Of a stretch of DNA of 44,253 nt, positions 1 through 8,024 are shown in pieces. Source of the stretch: a virus. The notes beneath the pieces were generated by a model. The model was not told where the DNA came from, searched no databases, and was given only the letters and a program-made list of their open reading frames with translations. The stretch lies in IMG/VR virus record IMGVR_UViG_3300020408_000008, positions 1-44,253 of that record. One strand, written 5' to 3'. How positions within the stretch are numbered: position 1 is the first letter of the stretch; each line of letters opens with the position of its first letter. The position numbers and the translations under genes were made by a program.

Positions 1-280
1 TTGCTGGAAAGTGCTGACTAAAAGTCAACTGATTAGTATTTGGATCTGTAAATCGGCAACCCATGAAAATACCACATAAGTCAGTTGCTGAACCATCCAT
101 AGTACCTGTCATTTTTGCAATAGTAGTTGCATTACTGGCATTTACTAGTTGAACGATATCGCCCTTAACTATAGCTGTACTCTCACCAGATTTAATAGGG
201 TATTGTCTAAAAACCTCTAATGAACCTGTGTCGAATCTACCGATAGGGTTTAATCCAAATGGTGCTGCTGTGCTGCTCAT
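1..280 (-). CDS. capsid-region virion protein, 3' end cut by window edge
   Basis: The reading frame opens with ATG at 280 (GAGGT ribosome site 8 nt upstream) and runs off the left edge after 93 codons. The N-terminus (MSSTAAPFGLNPIGRFDTG) and the following segment with a K-G-D-I-V-Q-L motif resemble a small virion protein seen beside capsid genes of marine phages; this is family recollection, not a search. Position directly after scaffold and a conserved capsid-region gene supports a head decoration or capsid-associated role. It could also be the start of the major capsid protein itself. Function is inferred from context. Confidence 0.6.
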   Translation of the reverse strand, partial: MSSTAAPFGLNPIGRFDTGSLEVFRQYPIKSGESTAIVKGDIVQLVNASNATTIAKMTGTMDGSATDLCGIFMGCRFTDPNTNQLTFSQHFPA

Positions 281-314
281 TTTTATACCTCTTCGGTTAA
301 TTTGTTAATATTAC

Positions 315-761
315 TTACGAAGTGCGTGTGCTTTTCTCTGGTTTGAGAACTGGCATACGGGGGTCGGATTCCTTCATGTAACTATTATCAACAGCCTGCA
401 TCTGTGAAGATGCTTGGTTTTGTTGAAAGTCCCTTCTGGCATCCATGTTTTCCTTGGAGTTCTTACAAAGTAGCAATCCTCCAACCTCTACATTACCTGC
501 GAATTTAGAATCTACATCAGGAAGTATTTTTAGCTCTGGATGGTCTTCCAGTTTTACTGGCTCCCAACCTTCACGAAATTTAGATGAAACATTTGTCATA
601 TCTGATTGACCGAGAGCAGATGTTCTTATCCAACGATATTCAACACCTTCTTGGGGTGCAGGGTCAGGTAAAGCTGATGGCCTTTGCCAAGTTGCTTTCC
701 TTTTTTCAGAATCTCTAGTTGTTGTTTCTCTAGATTCTCTGTCAAATACGTTCTCATCCAT
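315..761 (-). CDS. conserved capsid-region protein of unknown function
   Basis: 148 residues, hydrophilic, beginning 8 bp inside the end of the scaffold-like gene, with AAGGA about 8 nt before its ATG. The middle carries a Y-R-W-I-R segment, an R-E-G-W-E-P-V segment (about residues 64-70) and a V-G-G-L-L-L-C-K segment (about 93-100), a pattern I recognise from unnamed proteins encoded between scaffold and capsid genes in marine phages. No catalytic motif or membrane helix is visible. A structural or assembly role is inferred from the operon only. Confidence 0.7.
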   Translation of the reverse strand: MDENVFDRESRETTTRDSEKRKATWQRPSALPDPAPQEGVEYRWIRTSALGQSDMTNVSSKFREGWEPVKLEDHPELKILPDVDSKFAGNVEVGGLLLCKNSKENMDARRDFQQNQASSQMQAVDNSYMKESDPRMPVLKPEKSTRTS

Positions 762-1698
762 TTGTTGATTCCTTCAATAATTGTTGCGCATATTGTTCAG
801 GGGTAAGCCCAAGTCTATTTGCGAGAGAGATTTGGGTAGAGGTCAACTGCACTTTGCGTGGTTTTTTTGCACTTCGATTAACCGGGGCAACCACGGTACC
901 AGCAGATCGTTGAGGTGCGTCTACCTCTTCTGTCTCAACATCCTGCTTGTTAAAGTATTCTGGGAAATGTTTTCTCATTCCCTCATCAACTCTTCTATAA
1001 TATTCATCTGGCTCTAATACTGGGTTTATCTTTGCTTTTACCAGTTTAGAATGAATACCATAAACATATCCTGTCATATCTTCATAGCCGTCTTTATTAA
1101 ACCACTCTGAGTTTTGCTCCAACCATTTTTTATCAGCCGCTGTCGGCTCATACTTTTCTTTAGCCTTTGGTTGTGCAGTCTCTTTAGGGGCATCAGAAAC
1201 ATCTTGTGTTCTGACCGGAGGCTTATAAGACTCTACTTTAAATTGTTCGTTCTGCGCTCTATTTAATTTTTCTTGAGCTTCTAGTATCTTGTCAGGATCT
1301 CCTGACTCATACGCTTCTTTGTATTCTTTTTTAGCTGAGTCTATTTCTGCGCCAACTCTTTTCTTGGCCTGCTCAACTAAAACACCTTCACCATCATCTA
1401 GTGTTTTTCTTAATTTTTTATTCTCATCTAATAGTTTTTGAAGATTAGTAACCGCTTCTTCTTTTTCTCTTTCAGCGGCTTCTTTTAATCTTCTTTCTTC
1501 ATGATATTCGTACTTAATCTTGTTAAGTCTTTTTTGAACATCTTTGCTGTATTGTTTTATTTCTTCGTCATCAGGAATATTATCCTTTGGCGCATCTTCA
1601 TTCCTGACTTTGTTTTTATCTTCTTCAGGAACATCGTCAATTATTTCTACTTCTAGATCTAATTCTTCTTGCTGCTTTTCTGCTGTATTATCACTCAT
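754..1698 (-). CDS. putative capsid scaffolding protein
   Basis: 314 residues. Very acidic N-terminus (residues 1-45), then a long charged heptad-like coiled coil (about 50-155), then a compact C-terminal part with W-L-E-Q-N-S-E-W-F (about 193-201), I-H-S-K-L-V and E-Y-Y-R-R-V-D-E-G-M-R-K-H-F-P-E-Y-F segments, and a basic tail. This composition (acidic, coiled coil, basic C-terminus) is typical of phage scaffolds that template the procapsid and leave before maturation. It overlaps the GroES-like gene by ATGA (1695-1698) and precedes the capsid-region genes. The role is inferred from composition and position. Confidence 0.7.
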   Translation of the reverse strand: MSDNTAEKQQEELDLEVEIIDDVPEEDKNKVRNEDAPKDNIPDDEEIKQYSKDVQKRLNKIKYEYHEERRLKEAAEREKEEAVTNLQKLLDENKKLRKTLDDGEGVLVEQAKKRVGAEIDSAKKEYKEAYESGDPDKILEAQEKLNRAQNEQFKVESYKPPVRTQDVSDAPKETAQPKAKEKYEPTAADKKWLEQNSEWFNKDGYEDMTGYVYGIHSKLVKAKINPVLEPDEYYRRVDEGMRKHFPEYFNKQDVETEEVDAPQRSAGTVVAPVNRSAKKPRKVQLTSTQISLANRLGLTPEQYAQQLLKESTNG

Positions 1699-2066
1699 AC
1701 TCTTATAAATCCTCTTGGGTCGTCAACAACTGCTTCCACAGTGTCATCATTAATTAAACGAAACTCTTCATTCTTAACTTTAAATCTAGTTCCAGAATAA
1801 GATCTAAATATTACAAAATCACCTTTTTTGCAGTATGGACCATTAGGAAACTTAGATTTATCCAGATATGCATCTGGCCCCATTTCTACAACGAGACCTA
1901 CGATGGAAGCTGTTTGTTCCATTTTTGTTAATGAGTCTGGCATATAAACACCAGCTCCTGTTTTTTCTTCAACCTTTGGGATGGCTATGAGTAATCTATA
2001 ACCTTGTGGCTGGGGAAGTTTTAATTTTAGCTCTTCCTCATAATCTACTTTTTGTGCAGAGTACAT
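1695..2066 (-). CDS. GroES-like co-chaperonin
   Basis: 123 residues. From about residue 20 it shows the Cpn10 pattern: P-Q-G-Y-R-L-L-I-A-I-P-K opening strand, E-E-K-T-G-A-G-V-Y-M-P-D-S mobile-loop region (about 33-45), I-V-G-L-V-V-E-M-G-P-D (about 55-65), then K-K-G-D-F-V-I-F-R-S-Y-S-G-T-R-F and a final E-F-R-L-I-N-D-D strand. Bacterial GroES is about 97 residues and T4 gp31 about 111, so it is slightly long, with an N-terminal extension. By analogy with T4 gp31 it may cap host GroEL to fold a capsid protein; it sits between portal and scaffold. Start at 2066 has AAGGAA about 6 nt upstream. Confidence 0.85.
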   Translation of the reverse strand: MYSAQKVDYEEELKLKLPQPQGYRLLIAIPKVEEKTGAGVYMPDSLTKMEQTASIVGLVVEMGPDAYLDKSKFPNGPYCKKGDFVIFRSYSGTRFKVKNEEFRLINDDTVEAVVDDPRGFIRV

Positions 2067-2126
2067 CTCTGGTTCCTTGTGCGATAATTCTATGGCTTAT
2101 CGTTACCATGCGGGTTTATTCCCGTT

Positions 2127-2146
2127 ACTAGTTTCACTAGTCTAGT
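2127..2146. promoter_or_regulatory. small ACTAGT cluster upstream of GroES/scaffold genes
   Basis: Two ACTAGT palindromes (2127-2132 and 2136-2141) plus a CTAGT (2142-2146) lie in the 115-nt gap (2067-2181) before the GroES-like gene. The same hexamer is arrayed at 6746-6880 and 17994-18062. A regulatory role in the minus-strand direction is inferred from repetition and position. I see no convincing -35/-10 pair on the minus strand in this gap. Confidence 0.4.
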
Positions 2147-2181
2147 TTAAATATACACACCTATTGACATTTTGTAACCCC

Positions 2182-2376
2182 CTAATCGTCAATAAATTTC
2201 TTTTCTGTGTCTTGCAACAGTTCTCTGGCAATGGACAATCCTTCCATTTTTCCGACAAGTCTTTGATATTCCTCGAAGTTTTTAGGTCTGCCGGATGAAA
2301 TATAGTCAGTGATAGCATCCATTTCCTCCTGAACTTTTTTTATTATTGGTGTATATATGGTTTCATTTCTAGCCAT
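2182..2376 (-). CDS. conserved small portal-adjacent protein
   Basis: 64 residues, mostly helical and charged, with an E-Y-Q-R-L-V-G-K-M-E-G-L core (about residues 36-47). Small proteins with this core commonly sit next to portal genes in marine and alphaproteobacterial phages. It overlaps the portal stop by 8 bp (2369-2376), so translation is probably coupled. No function is known to me; a head-tail junction or assembly role is only suggested by the neighbourhood. Confidence 0.7.
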   Translation of the reverse strand: MARNETIYTPIIKKVQEEMDAITDYISSGRPKNFEEYQRLVGKMEGLSIARELLQDTEKKFIDD

Positions 2377-4798
2377 CTTTCAAACTTTCATTAAGTTCAA
2401 TAGCTAGTTTTGTGCCATCTTTCGTAGCCTTGTTTCTTTCTTTAGCCACTTCTACAGCAAGTCTTGCGCCTTCTCTTTTGTTTTCAGATTTAATTCTTTC
2501 CATCTGGATATCCTCGTTATTGTCAGCTTTCATCTTCTCAAGCTCTAACTTGGCGTTATCAAGGTCTATTTTATGCTGTAATTCTTTTTCTTTTATCTCT
2601 AACTCTTTTCTTTGTATTTGAGTTAAAGGATCTTTTTCTAGTTTTTGCTGCTCCATCTGTTGTGCTTCTTGTGTGTTCTTAGTGAGCAGTTTACCAGCAG
2701 CCTCTGCCGTAATTCTAGAGAGTTCCTCTTCCACATCTTCTGGTAGAGGCTTGTCTTCATCTGGCATTGGAACGCCTAGTCTTTCTTCTATTTCTTTTCT
2801 ATACTGAAACGCCACATGTTCTGTTATGTGAGCTGTCATTGCCGCTTGTATTGCTGCAGCAAATGGTGACTGTCCAACTATTTCTCTCAGTTTTGGGTCT
2901 TCAATAGCGGCTCTGTGAACTTGTATATGTGCTTCGTGATCCTGATACTTAAATGCTTTTACTGGCTCTTGTTTTAACATTGCCATATTTTCTGTTACAG
3001 GGTCTGATGGTTTTATATCGTCAGGTAACTTAATTATTTCTTTTGCCTGATCTATTCCCAATACTTCTAGCATTTGTCTGTGTAATTTACCCATATCGTA
3101 TAATTGCGGTGCCTGCTGGGATAACTGTAATGCTGATTGATATTGCATGATTCTTTGAGACATAGTTGCTGCATTTGGATCTGATACTGGTATTACATCT
3201 ACTCTCTCATCAAAATCTTTTGTTCTTGAGAACTCTCCTTCCATTTCATAAACATAATCAGGACCCATGTAATCTTTTACAATATTAGATAATAATCTAA
3301 GCTCTTTCTTTAGCGCTGCATGTAGACGGGCCTGCACTCCTGACATGACTTTCATTGATCTTTCCATCAATGCAAGTGTTGTGCCTACTGGGGCTTGTGC
3401 GTTGATGTCTCCGACTTGTATATCGGCAACGGAGCCAATCCTTCTCCCCTCGTCAACGATATTTTGGAGCAACTGGTAGAGTACGGAACTTGGTTCTTTG
3501 TAAGGTATGAAAGTAATAGCGTCACGAATCGCACCACCCGGTACATCAACGTCACGGAACTCACCCGGCATGAGAGGCGAATCATCACCTTTGATACGAA
3601 GACCCCTAGCCTTAAGACCAGCCGGTAAATTAGAGAGTGTTCCTGCATCGATGAGCTGTCTGAGGATTGAAGTTGCACTTTTTGCAAGTCCCCCGATGAG
3701 GTGTATAAGTCCTGTACCGTAAAAGCCCAACCCGGGGAGGTACCTATAGTGGACAAAGAATTGTCTTTTTCTTTTCTTTTCATCATCTTCATAATAGTTT
3801 CTCCTGATGGATAAAATGGTTCTAGATGACTTTTCTATTGTTATTACATGTGGTCTGGCTATCCCATCTTCTTCTTGAAACGGTTCTGGTAACTCAATGT
3901 CCGCATGCATTTCTAAAAGTGTGTGCCTATCATCATCCTCTAAAACGCCACTCTCACCATCTAAATCATCATATTTTTCTTGTATATCTGTATACTCTGG
4001 CTCTGGCTCAGGCAGCTCAACATCTCTGTAAAACCCATTATCTTGTAGTTTTGCGACTTCGTTTTGTGTCTTTTTCATGACATGTGTGTATCTTTCGCAT
4101 GTCATTAGATCTGTAACGCCATACGATACAACAAAGTCCTCTGCAGGGACAAACATAGCACAAGGTCTTTCTAAGAGAGGATCATAATAAACCTTTTTAA
4201 AAGCTGACCCTGCAAGAGGAAGTTTGAAGAGCATTTGCTCTGTTTCATCACGATACTCAGTCATCTCTTCTGTTAAGAGATAATTCATTTCGTTTTCAAC
4301 TCTCTTTGCCTGTTCTGTCTTTTCTCTAGATATCTTGCCTACAGTTTTTGTTCTAACTGGTCCCTGAGCAGGGAATATTTCTCCCATAGCTTGTGCCTGA
4401 AATCTAACAATAGATTCCGTAAGAACAGGATGAAATACACCAGAGGAACCTGCCCAAGGTTGTTGTCTCTCTTCTATTTTCATTCCTAGAAGATCGAGTC
4501 CTTTTACATAACTCTTTGCCCATTCACTTCTTGATTGTTTGTCTGATTCAAAACTAGATAGTAAATCATTTGCTAGTTTATCTAGCTCACTATCTTCTAT
4601 AAACTCTGCTAAATTGCTATCAAACTCAGATGTTTCGTTATCTTCTTCTTTTCCGAAGTCTATTATCATGCCACCATCTTCTGTTTCAATAGACACCGCT
4701 TCGGGATTTACTACCTCAACTTCTACCTTTTGTTCATCAGTAGGCTCTACTGGTCTAGGCCCTATGTCTATTGGTGCAAGAGGTTTTTCTATAGCCAT
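2369..4798 (-). CDS. portal (head-tail connector) protein
   Basis: 809 residues, within the range for podovirus portals. An acidic N-terminus is followed by W-A-K-S-Y-V-K-G-L-D-L-L-G (about 92-104), P-W-A-G-S-S-G-V-F-H-P-V-L (about 115-127), a beta-rich wing/stem part, a G-F-Y-G-T-G-L-I-H segment (about 360) and a Q-A-P-V-G-T-T-L-A-L-M-E-R segment (about 470). The last ~120 residues are a long charged coiled coil rich in Lys, Glu and Gln. It would form the dodecameric DNA channel and the docking site for terminase. It lies directly after terL and one small gene. Assigned from these motifs and order, not from a search. Confidence 0.85.
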   Translation of the reverse strand: MAIEKPLAPIDIGPRPVEPTDEQKVEVEVVNPEAVSIETEDGGMIIDFGKEEDNETSEFDSNLAEFIEDSELDKLANDLLSSFESDKQSRSEWAKSYVKGLDLLGMKIEERQQPWAGSSGVFHPVLTESIVRFQAQAMGEIFPAQGPVRTKTVGKISREKTEQAKRVENEMNYLLTEEMTEYRDETEQMLFKLPLAGSAFKKVYYDPLLERPCAMFVPAEDFVVSYGVTDLMTCERYTHVMKKTQNEVAKLQDNGFYRDVELPEPEPEYTDIQEKYDDLDGESGVLEDDDRHTLLEMHADIELPEPFQEEDGIARPHVITIEKSSRTILSIRRNYYEDDEKKRKRQFFVHYRYLPGLGFYGTGLIHLIGGLAKSATSILRQLIDAGTLSNLPAGLKARGLRIKGDDSPLMPGEFRDVDVPGGAIRDAITFIPYKEPSSVLYQLLQNIVDEGRRIGSVADIQVGDINAQAPVGTTLALMERSMKVMSGVQARLHAALKKELRLLSNIVKDYMGPDYVYEMEGEFSRTKDFDERVDVIPVSDPNAATMSQRIMQYQSALQLSQQAPQLYDMGKLHRQMLEVLGIDQAKEIIKLPDDIKPSDPVTENMAMLKQEPVKAFKYQDHEAHIQVHRAAIEDPKLREIVGQSPFAAAIQAAMTAHITEHVAFQYRKEIEERLGVPMPDEDKPLPEDVEEELSRITAEAAGKLLTKNTQEAQQMEQQKLEKDPLTQIQRKELEIKEKELQHKIDLDNAKLELEKMKADNNEDIQMERIKSENKREGARLAVEVAKERNKATKDGTKLAIELNESLKDG

Positions 4799-4807
4799 GA
4801 TATGCTC

Positions 4808-5017
4808 CTATTTCATTCTCTCTAAAATTCTATCAATCTTTTCTTCAAGCCTGTTTATTGCAACGGTGACATCATCACGCTTTGCGTAATCTTCTCTGGT
4901 TTTATTTAATAAAATATCTATTCTTTTAACTTCTCTTGATTGCGTTCCCAAAAACCATCCTCCACCTAGAACAATAATACCCATTAATCCGTCAATTATA
5001 TGTACCATATCCATCAA
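4808..5017 (-). CDS. small membrane protein with C-terminal coiled coil
   Basis: 69 residues. One hydrophobic segment (about residues 7-24, containing G-I-I-V-L-G-G-G-W-F-L-G) is followed by a charged helix ending E-E-K-I-D-R-I-L-E-R-M-K. Such single-helix, coiled-coil proteins near terminase/portal genes are common in phages and often labelled holin-like or unknown. It overlaps terL by ATGA (5014-5017). The lysis cassette lies elsewhere (36.9-38.4 kb), so a holin function is doubtful; membrane association is the only property read from sequence. Confidence 0.7.
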   Translation of the reverse strand: MMDMVHIIDGLMGIIVLGGGWFLGTQSREVKRIDILLNKTREDYAKRDDVTVAINRLEEKIDRILERMK

Positions 5018-6534
5018 TAATACTCCACAGGTCTTCTGTATTTAGGTTCATCGTCCCAGTCATCCATAGTTGTTCTGATCCAACCACCTTGTCTAAATCT
5101 TAACAGCGCCTGTGTTGTTGAGTCTACTAAATCGTCATGATCTCCAGCAGGAAAAGACGCACATTCCTCAATAACCTCTTCTGCCCATCTAGTCGGTGGG
5201 TACCAAACAACCCCACTTGCAAATAAATCTGTCACACTGTTAACTCTTGCTATCTTATCCTGTCCACGGCTCGGTGTAAACTCCGTAACTGGTATTCCCA
5301 TGGCTCTAAGCTCAAAAATCAAGGGCGACCCTGCTGCTTTTGCTTCAATAATCATTTGATCTGGCTCAAATTCCCAGTATTTGTCATATGCTGCCCGTTT
5401 TAAATCAGGAAATTCAAGTTTTTCTTTAAATGCATCAATTAAAATTAGATTTGGTCGTGTTTTGCCCTCGTCATCCGGCCCGTGGAAGACGCCCCATGTA
5501 GTGCAGGCGCTATAATCCGCTCTCTGTGTCTTTAAAAACGCTGTGTCCCATGACTGTATTATCGAGTCGCAAGGTGGGAGATCGTTTTTTGTCCATTCTC
5601 TCCACCATTCACGCTTAATTAGCGCTCCTTCTTCCGATGTGGGGTCTTGCTGGTACTGTGCGTTCCATTTTGATACGGGTAATTCTGATTTTAAACTGTC
5701 TAGTTCTTCTTTTTTCCAAAATTCTGGCCACAAAGCCTCACCTGATGGCATTATTGCAGGTAATTCTATGACTTCCCACTCACCTGAACCCTCTCTTTGT
5801 GTGTAATTTTTTAATATTTGTCCTGTTAAATCTCTTTTTGACCATCTTGTCATAACCAAAATAATAGAACCACCCGGCTGTAGTCTCTGTCTTGGTCCTG
5901 ATGTATACCATTCGTACACTTTGTCATAAACCTCAGGATTGTAATCACCTATTGTTGCCTCTTGTTCTGAGTGAGGATCATCAATAACAAGAACATCAGC
6001 GCCTTTTCCTGTTACGGCACCACCTACACCTATAGCAAAGTATTCTCCACCCTTATTAGTGTTCCATCTACCTGCGGCCTTTGAGTCAGAGGACAATGTA
6101 ACGCCTGCGAAAATTTTTTGAAAATCTTCAGACTGTATAAGATTCCTAACCTTTCTTCCAAATCCTACAGATAACTCGGCTGTGTGTGCAGTCTGGATAA
6201 TTTTTTTATTGGGGTACCTCCCTAAAAACCATGCAGGAAATAAATAACTTGCAAACTCTGACTTGGTATGACGGGGTGGCATATTAATAATCAGTCTTTT
6301 CAAATCACCCCGGGCTACCCTCTCAAAAGCATCTGCCATAATCTCATGATGTCTTCCATGGATAAAAGCTGCCCATTGTGATTTAACGAATGGCAGAAAA
6401 CTATCTCTGGCTTCTTCTCTTTGTTTTGCTTGTTCGTATTCTTCAAGAAGTTTCAATACCTCCATCTTCTCATCAGGAGGCAGTGAGCTTATCTGGCTCA
6501 TGTTCTTTTGAATTATCTTGGCAATATCATTCAT
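5014..6534 (-). CDS. terL: terminase large subunit
   Basis: 506 residues, usual length. The ATPase domain has a Walker A variant P-P-R-H-T-K-S (residues 86-92), Walker B V-L-V-I-D-D (181-186) and a motif III-like V-M-T-R-W (228-231). The C-terminal RNase H-like nuclease domain shows S-W-D-T (Asp330), I-I-E-A-K (Glu397) and D-H-D-D-L-V-D (465-471), the expected acidic metal ligands. It pumps DNA through the portal and cuts the concatemer. It overlaps the upstream small gene by 8 bp and the downstream membrane-protein gene by 4 bp. Confidence 0.95.
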   Translation of the reverse strand: MNDIAKIIQKNMSQISSLPPDEKMEVLKLLEEYEQAKQREEARDSFLPFVKSQWAAFIHGRHHEIMADAFERVARGDLKRLIINMPPRHTKSEFASYLFPAWFLGRYPNKKIIQTAHTAELSVGFGRKVRNLIQSEDFQKIFAGVTLSSDSKAAGRWNTNKGGEYFAIGVGGAVTGKGADVLVIDDPHSEQEATIGDYNPEVYDKVYEWYTSGPRQRLQPGGSIILVMTRWSKRDLTGQILKNYTQREGSGEWEVIELPAIMPSGEALWPEFWKKEELDSLKSELPVSKWNAQYQQDPTSEEGALIKREWWREWTKNDLPPCDSIIQSWDTAFLKTQRADYSACTTWGVFHGPDDEGKTRPNLILIDAFKEKLEFPDLKRAAYDKYWEFEPDQMIIEAKAAGSPLIFELRAMGIPVTEFTPSRGQDKIARVNSVTDLFASGVVWYPPTRWAEEVIEECASFPAGDHDDLVDSTTQALLRFRQGGWIRTTMDDWDDEPKYRRPVEYY

Positions 6535-6733
6535 TGTTTTTTATATTTGGTGGACTGCTCTCAATAATCTTTTTAGCTAAGTCTATCATCCACAAACACT
6601 TGTCTGTGTCAACAGACGAAGCAATGAAAAGACTATCATCTTCATCCCAGCCTATCACTATAGGGTCCTGTAACTCAGGCTCATCTTCAGGAATAAATTT
6701 TCTGTAGTCATCTAAGTAAATAATGTTTGACAA
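6527..6733 (-). CDS. small acidic protein upstream of terL
   Basis: 68 residues beginning M-S-N-I-I-Y-L-D-D-Y-R, acidic, with a predicted small mixed alpha/beta fold (D-S-L-F-I-A-S-S strand, then a D-L-A-K-K-I-I helix). Short proteins opening this way occur beside terminase genes in several phages, but I know no function. It overlaps terL by 8 bp and follows the ACTAGT array, so it is probably the first gene of the terL transcription unit. Confidence 0.65.
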   Translation of the reverse strand: MSNIIYLDDYRKFIPEDEPELQDPIVIGWDEDDSLFIASSVDTDKCLWMIDLAKKIIESSPPNIKNNE

Positions 6734-6756
6734 ATTTTCTACTCCACTAGTATACT
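6727..6756 (+). promoter_or_regulatory. possible sigma70-type promoter, antisense to terS
   Basis: A perfect TTGACA (6727-6732), an 18-bp spacer and TATACT (6751-6756, inside the ACTAGT array) read in the plus direction. A transcript would run through the array and antisense to terS. The -10 may be a by-product of the A/T-rich repeat, so this is a weak call. Confidence 0.3.
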
Positions 6757-6880
6757 AGTATTACTAGTTACTAGTATATACTAGTATATAGTTTAATACT
6801 AGTACTAGTTAATACTATGTATAATAATATAATACTAGTATAAGGAAGGTATACTAGTACTAGTACTAGTAAAAACTAGT
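6746..6880. repeat. ACTAGT palindrome array, 12 copies
   Basis: Twelve ACTAGT hexamers, most within TACTAGTA or ATACTAGTAT, lie in 135 bp between terS and the terL unit. The spacing is irregular (6 to about 30 bp) and the DNA between them is nearly all A/T. The hexamer is self-complementary, as expected for a dimeric binding protein, and recurs at 17994-18062 (six copies) and 2127-2146. It sits upstream of a minus-strand unit. A protein-binding array, promoter region or unwinding element are all possible. Confidence 0.75.
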
Positions 6881-7024
6881 ATGTTAGAAGTTAACCTTCA
6901 CTTTCATCAAAAATTGTAGAAATTATGTGTGAAATAAACTGTATACGGCACGGCTAGCCCTCTAGCTATGTGGGTGGTGGGGAGTAGGTGGGGTCAAAAC
7001 TAACTGAAATTTCGTGAATAGCGA
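6881..7024. other. non-coding gap with a G-rich tract and small hairpin
   Basis: No gene is visible. At 6953-6966 GCTAG and CTAGC can pair around CCCT. At 6972-6993 the plus strand has runs of 3, 2, 4, 2 and 4 guanines in 22 bases, striking in this A/T-rich window and able to form a two-tetrad quadruplex. A half-copy of the operator palindrome (GAAGTTAAC) lies near 6887. The tract lies just downstream of the terS stop. Confidence 0.5.
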
Positions 7025-7549
7025 CTACTCTTTTAAAAGTTTCGATAGTTTTTCCCTGAGTTGCTGTTCAACTTCCACAGAACTCTTATCACTTTCTTTT
7101 ATTTCAGTAACATTAGTAAACATACTTAAACTTTTGCCAATCAATTCTGCTGATCTAACCCTTGCAGTATCTGAGAACTCTTCATTATTCATAAACTCTT
7201 CTAGCTTTCTAATTATTACTTCCTCTTTTTTTATCGCCGACACTTTATTAATCTGCTTTAATTCATCATACATTCTAGCAATTGTATGGGTAATCAATGG
7301 GTTTGCTTTTAACTTACTTGCCATATCTCTTATAGTGTTGTTCTTGGTTTTAGGACTAACATTATAATTTGCTACATATGCATCAACTAAGCTCATTGGC
7401 TTTTTAGGATTACCATCTTTATCTTTACCCATTCCAACTATGTCTTTACAAAAACCCAACTGCTTTGCCGTAAGCTCAGGCTTGGAACTTTTCTTGACTT
7501 TATTACTGCTGACTAATTTTAATTTTGGTTTATCTTTTTTATCTGACAT
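7025..7549 (-). CDS. terS: terminase small subunit
   Basis: 174 residues. A Lys-rich tail (1-25) is followed by an L-T-A-K-Q-L-G-F segment (about residues 26-33) and a helix-turn-helix-like region with D-A-Y, N-T-I-R, A-S-K-L and N-P-L-I-T-H-T-I-A (about 54-91), typical of small terminases that recognise packaging-site DNA. The C-terminal half is helical and charged, for oligomerisation and contact with TerL. It is the first gene of the minus-strand packaging/head module; one small gene and a 291-nt gap separate it from terL. Confidence 0.75.
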   Translation of the reverse strand: MSDKKDKPKLKLVSSNKVKKSSKPELTAKQLGFCKDIVGMGKDKDGNPKKPMSLVDAYVANYNVSPKTKNNTIRDMASKLKANPLITHTIARMYDELKQINKVSAIKKEEVIIRKLEEFMNNEEFSDTARVRSAELIGKSLSMFTNVTEIKESDKSSVEVEQQLREKLSKLLKE

Positions 7550-7561
7550 TTTTTATCTCAC

Positions 7562-7581
7562 AAAAGTTAATAGTAACTTTT
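7562..7581. promoter_or_regulatory. operator palindrome, copy 1
   Basis: AAAAGTTAATAGTAACTTTT is a perfect inverted repeat (8-bp arms, 4-bp centre) 12 bp before the terS start codon. Its core AAGTTA-N4-TAACTT recurs exactly at 12700, 15494, 17902, 21253 and 24807 and with one mismatch at 22915. It probably binds a dimeric regulator near the late promoter. Confidence 0.6.
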
Positions 7582-7810
7582 ACAAAGTAGCACACGAATT
7601 AATAAAAGTGTAGCTTTGTAACTATCTATTTATATTCTCATTTCGTGAAATATCGATTGTCAGCGATTTAAGACGCACACAGCAACGAAAGCACTTCCAA
7701 GCTATGATATATCAAAAAAAGTTGTTTCGTCATTTTTGTTGTCCACCTTGGGTTTCAGTACATTTATGTATATTACTGTAAAATAAAGTATAAAATAGTA
7801 CATTATAAGT

Positions 7811-7839
7811 TTGACTTATTATTCCAAAAAGATTATAAA
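7811..7839 (+). promoter_or_regulatory. early promoter, sigma70-like, with overlapping palindrome
   Basis: TTGACT (7811-7816), a 17-bp spacer and TATAAA (7834-7839) form a near-consensus host promoter with start expected near 7846, just before the structured leader. An inverted repeat ATAAGT-TTG-ACTTAT (7805-7819) covers the -35 element. Its AAGT/ACTT arms resemble the half-site of the window-wide operator, but the spacing differs. It would drive the operon 8126-14932. Confidence 0.7.
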
Positions 7840-7857
7840 ATTACTTCAGGCTCAGTT

Positions 7858-8024
7858 TGCCAACCGAAGATGGGAAGACCCCTCTAGAGACAGAACCTTA
7901 TCGGATACTCTTTGATTTGGAACTGGACTAACTCTCTAGGAAACTGCCTCGAAGTATCTAACTAGTCCAACACCTTAGATACTTTCATTGGGAGGTGGCA
8001 TTTAAGTAAAGGTTTCTATTGGCA
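7858..8024 (+). ncRNA. structured 5' leader with chained pseudoknots, class unknown
   Basis: Four perfect inverted repeats interlock. The closing helix is TGCCAA (7858-7863) with TTGGCA (8019-8024). Helix A is CTAGAGA (7884-7890) with TCTCTAG (7933-7939). Helix B is TGGACTA (7924-7930) with TAGTCCA (7963-7969). Helix C is AAGTATCTAA (7952-7961) with TTAGATACTT (7975-7984). The order A5-B5-A3-C5-B3-C3 is a chain of pseudoknots. A second GATACT at 7904-7909 could compete for the C strand, giving a possible switch. The A/B order recalls P3/P7 of group I introns, but I cannot complete that core. Confidence 0.55.

Noticed and set aside
3385-3792. Alternative 135-residue gene within the portal
   Set aside because: Overlaps the conserved portal frame completely and has no sensible composition or start signal.
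6746-6880. CRISPR array or microsatellite
   Set aside because: Repeats are 6 bp, irregularly spaced and without unique 30-bp spacers; treated as a palindrome array.
7881-7984. Group I intron core (P3/P7-like pairing order, TAGTCC after an AAG-rich joining segment)
   Set aside because: Only about 33 nt lie between the putative P3 and P7 strands, too few for P4-P6; there is no clear P8, and the element does not interrupt a gene.
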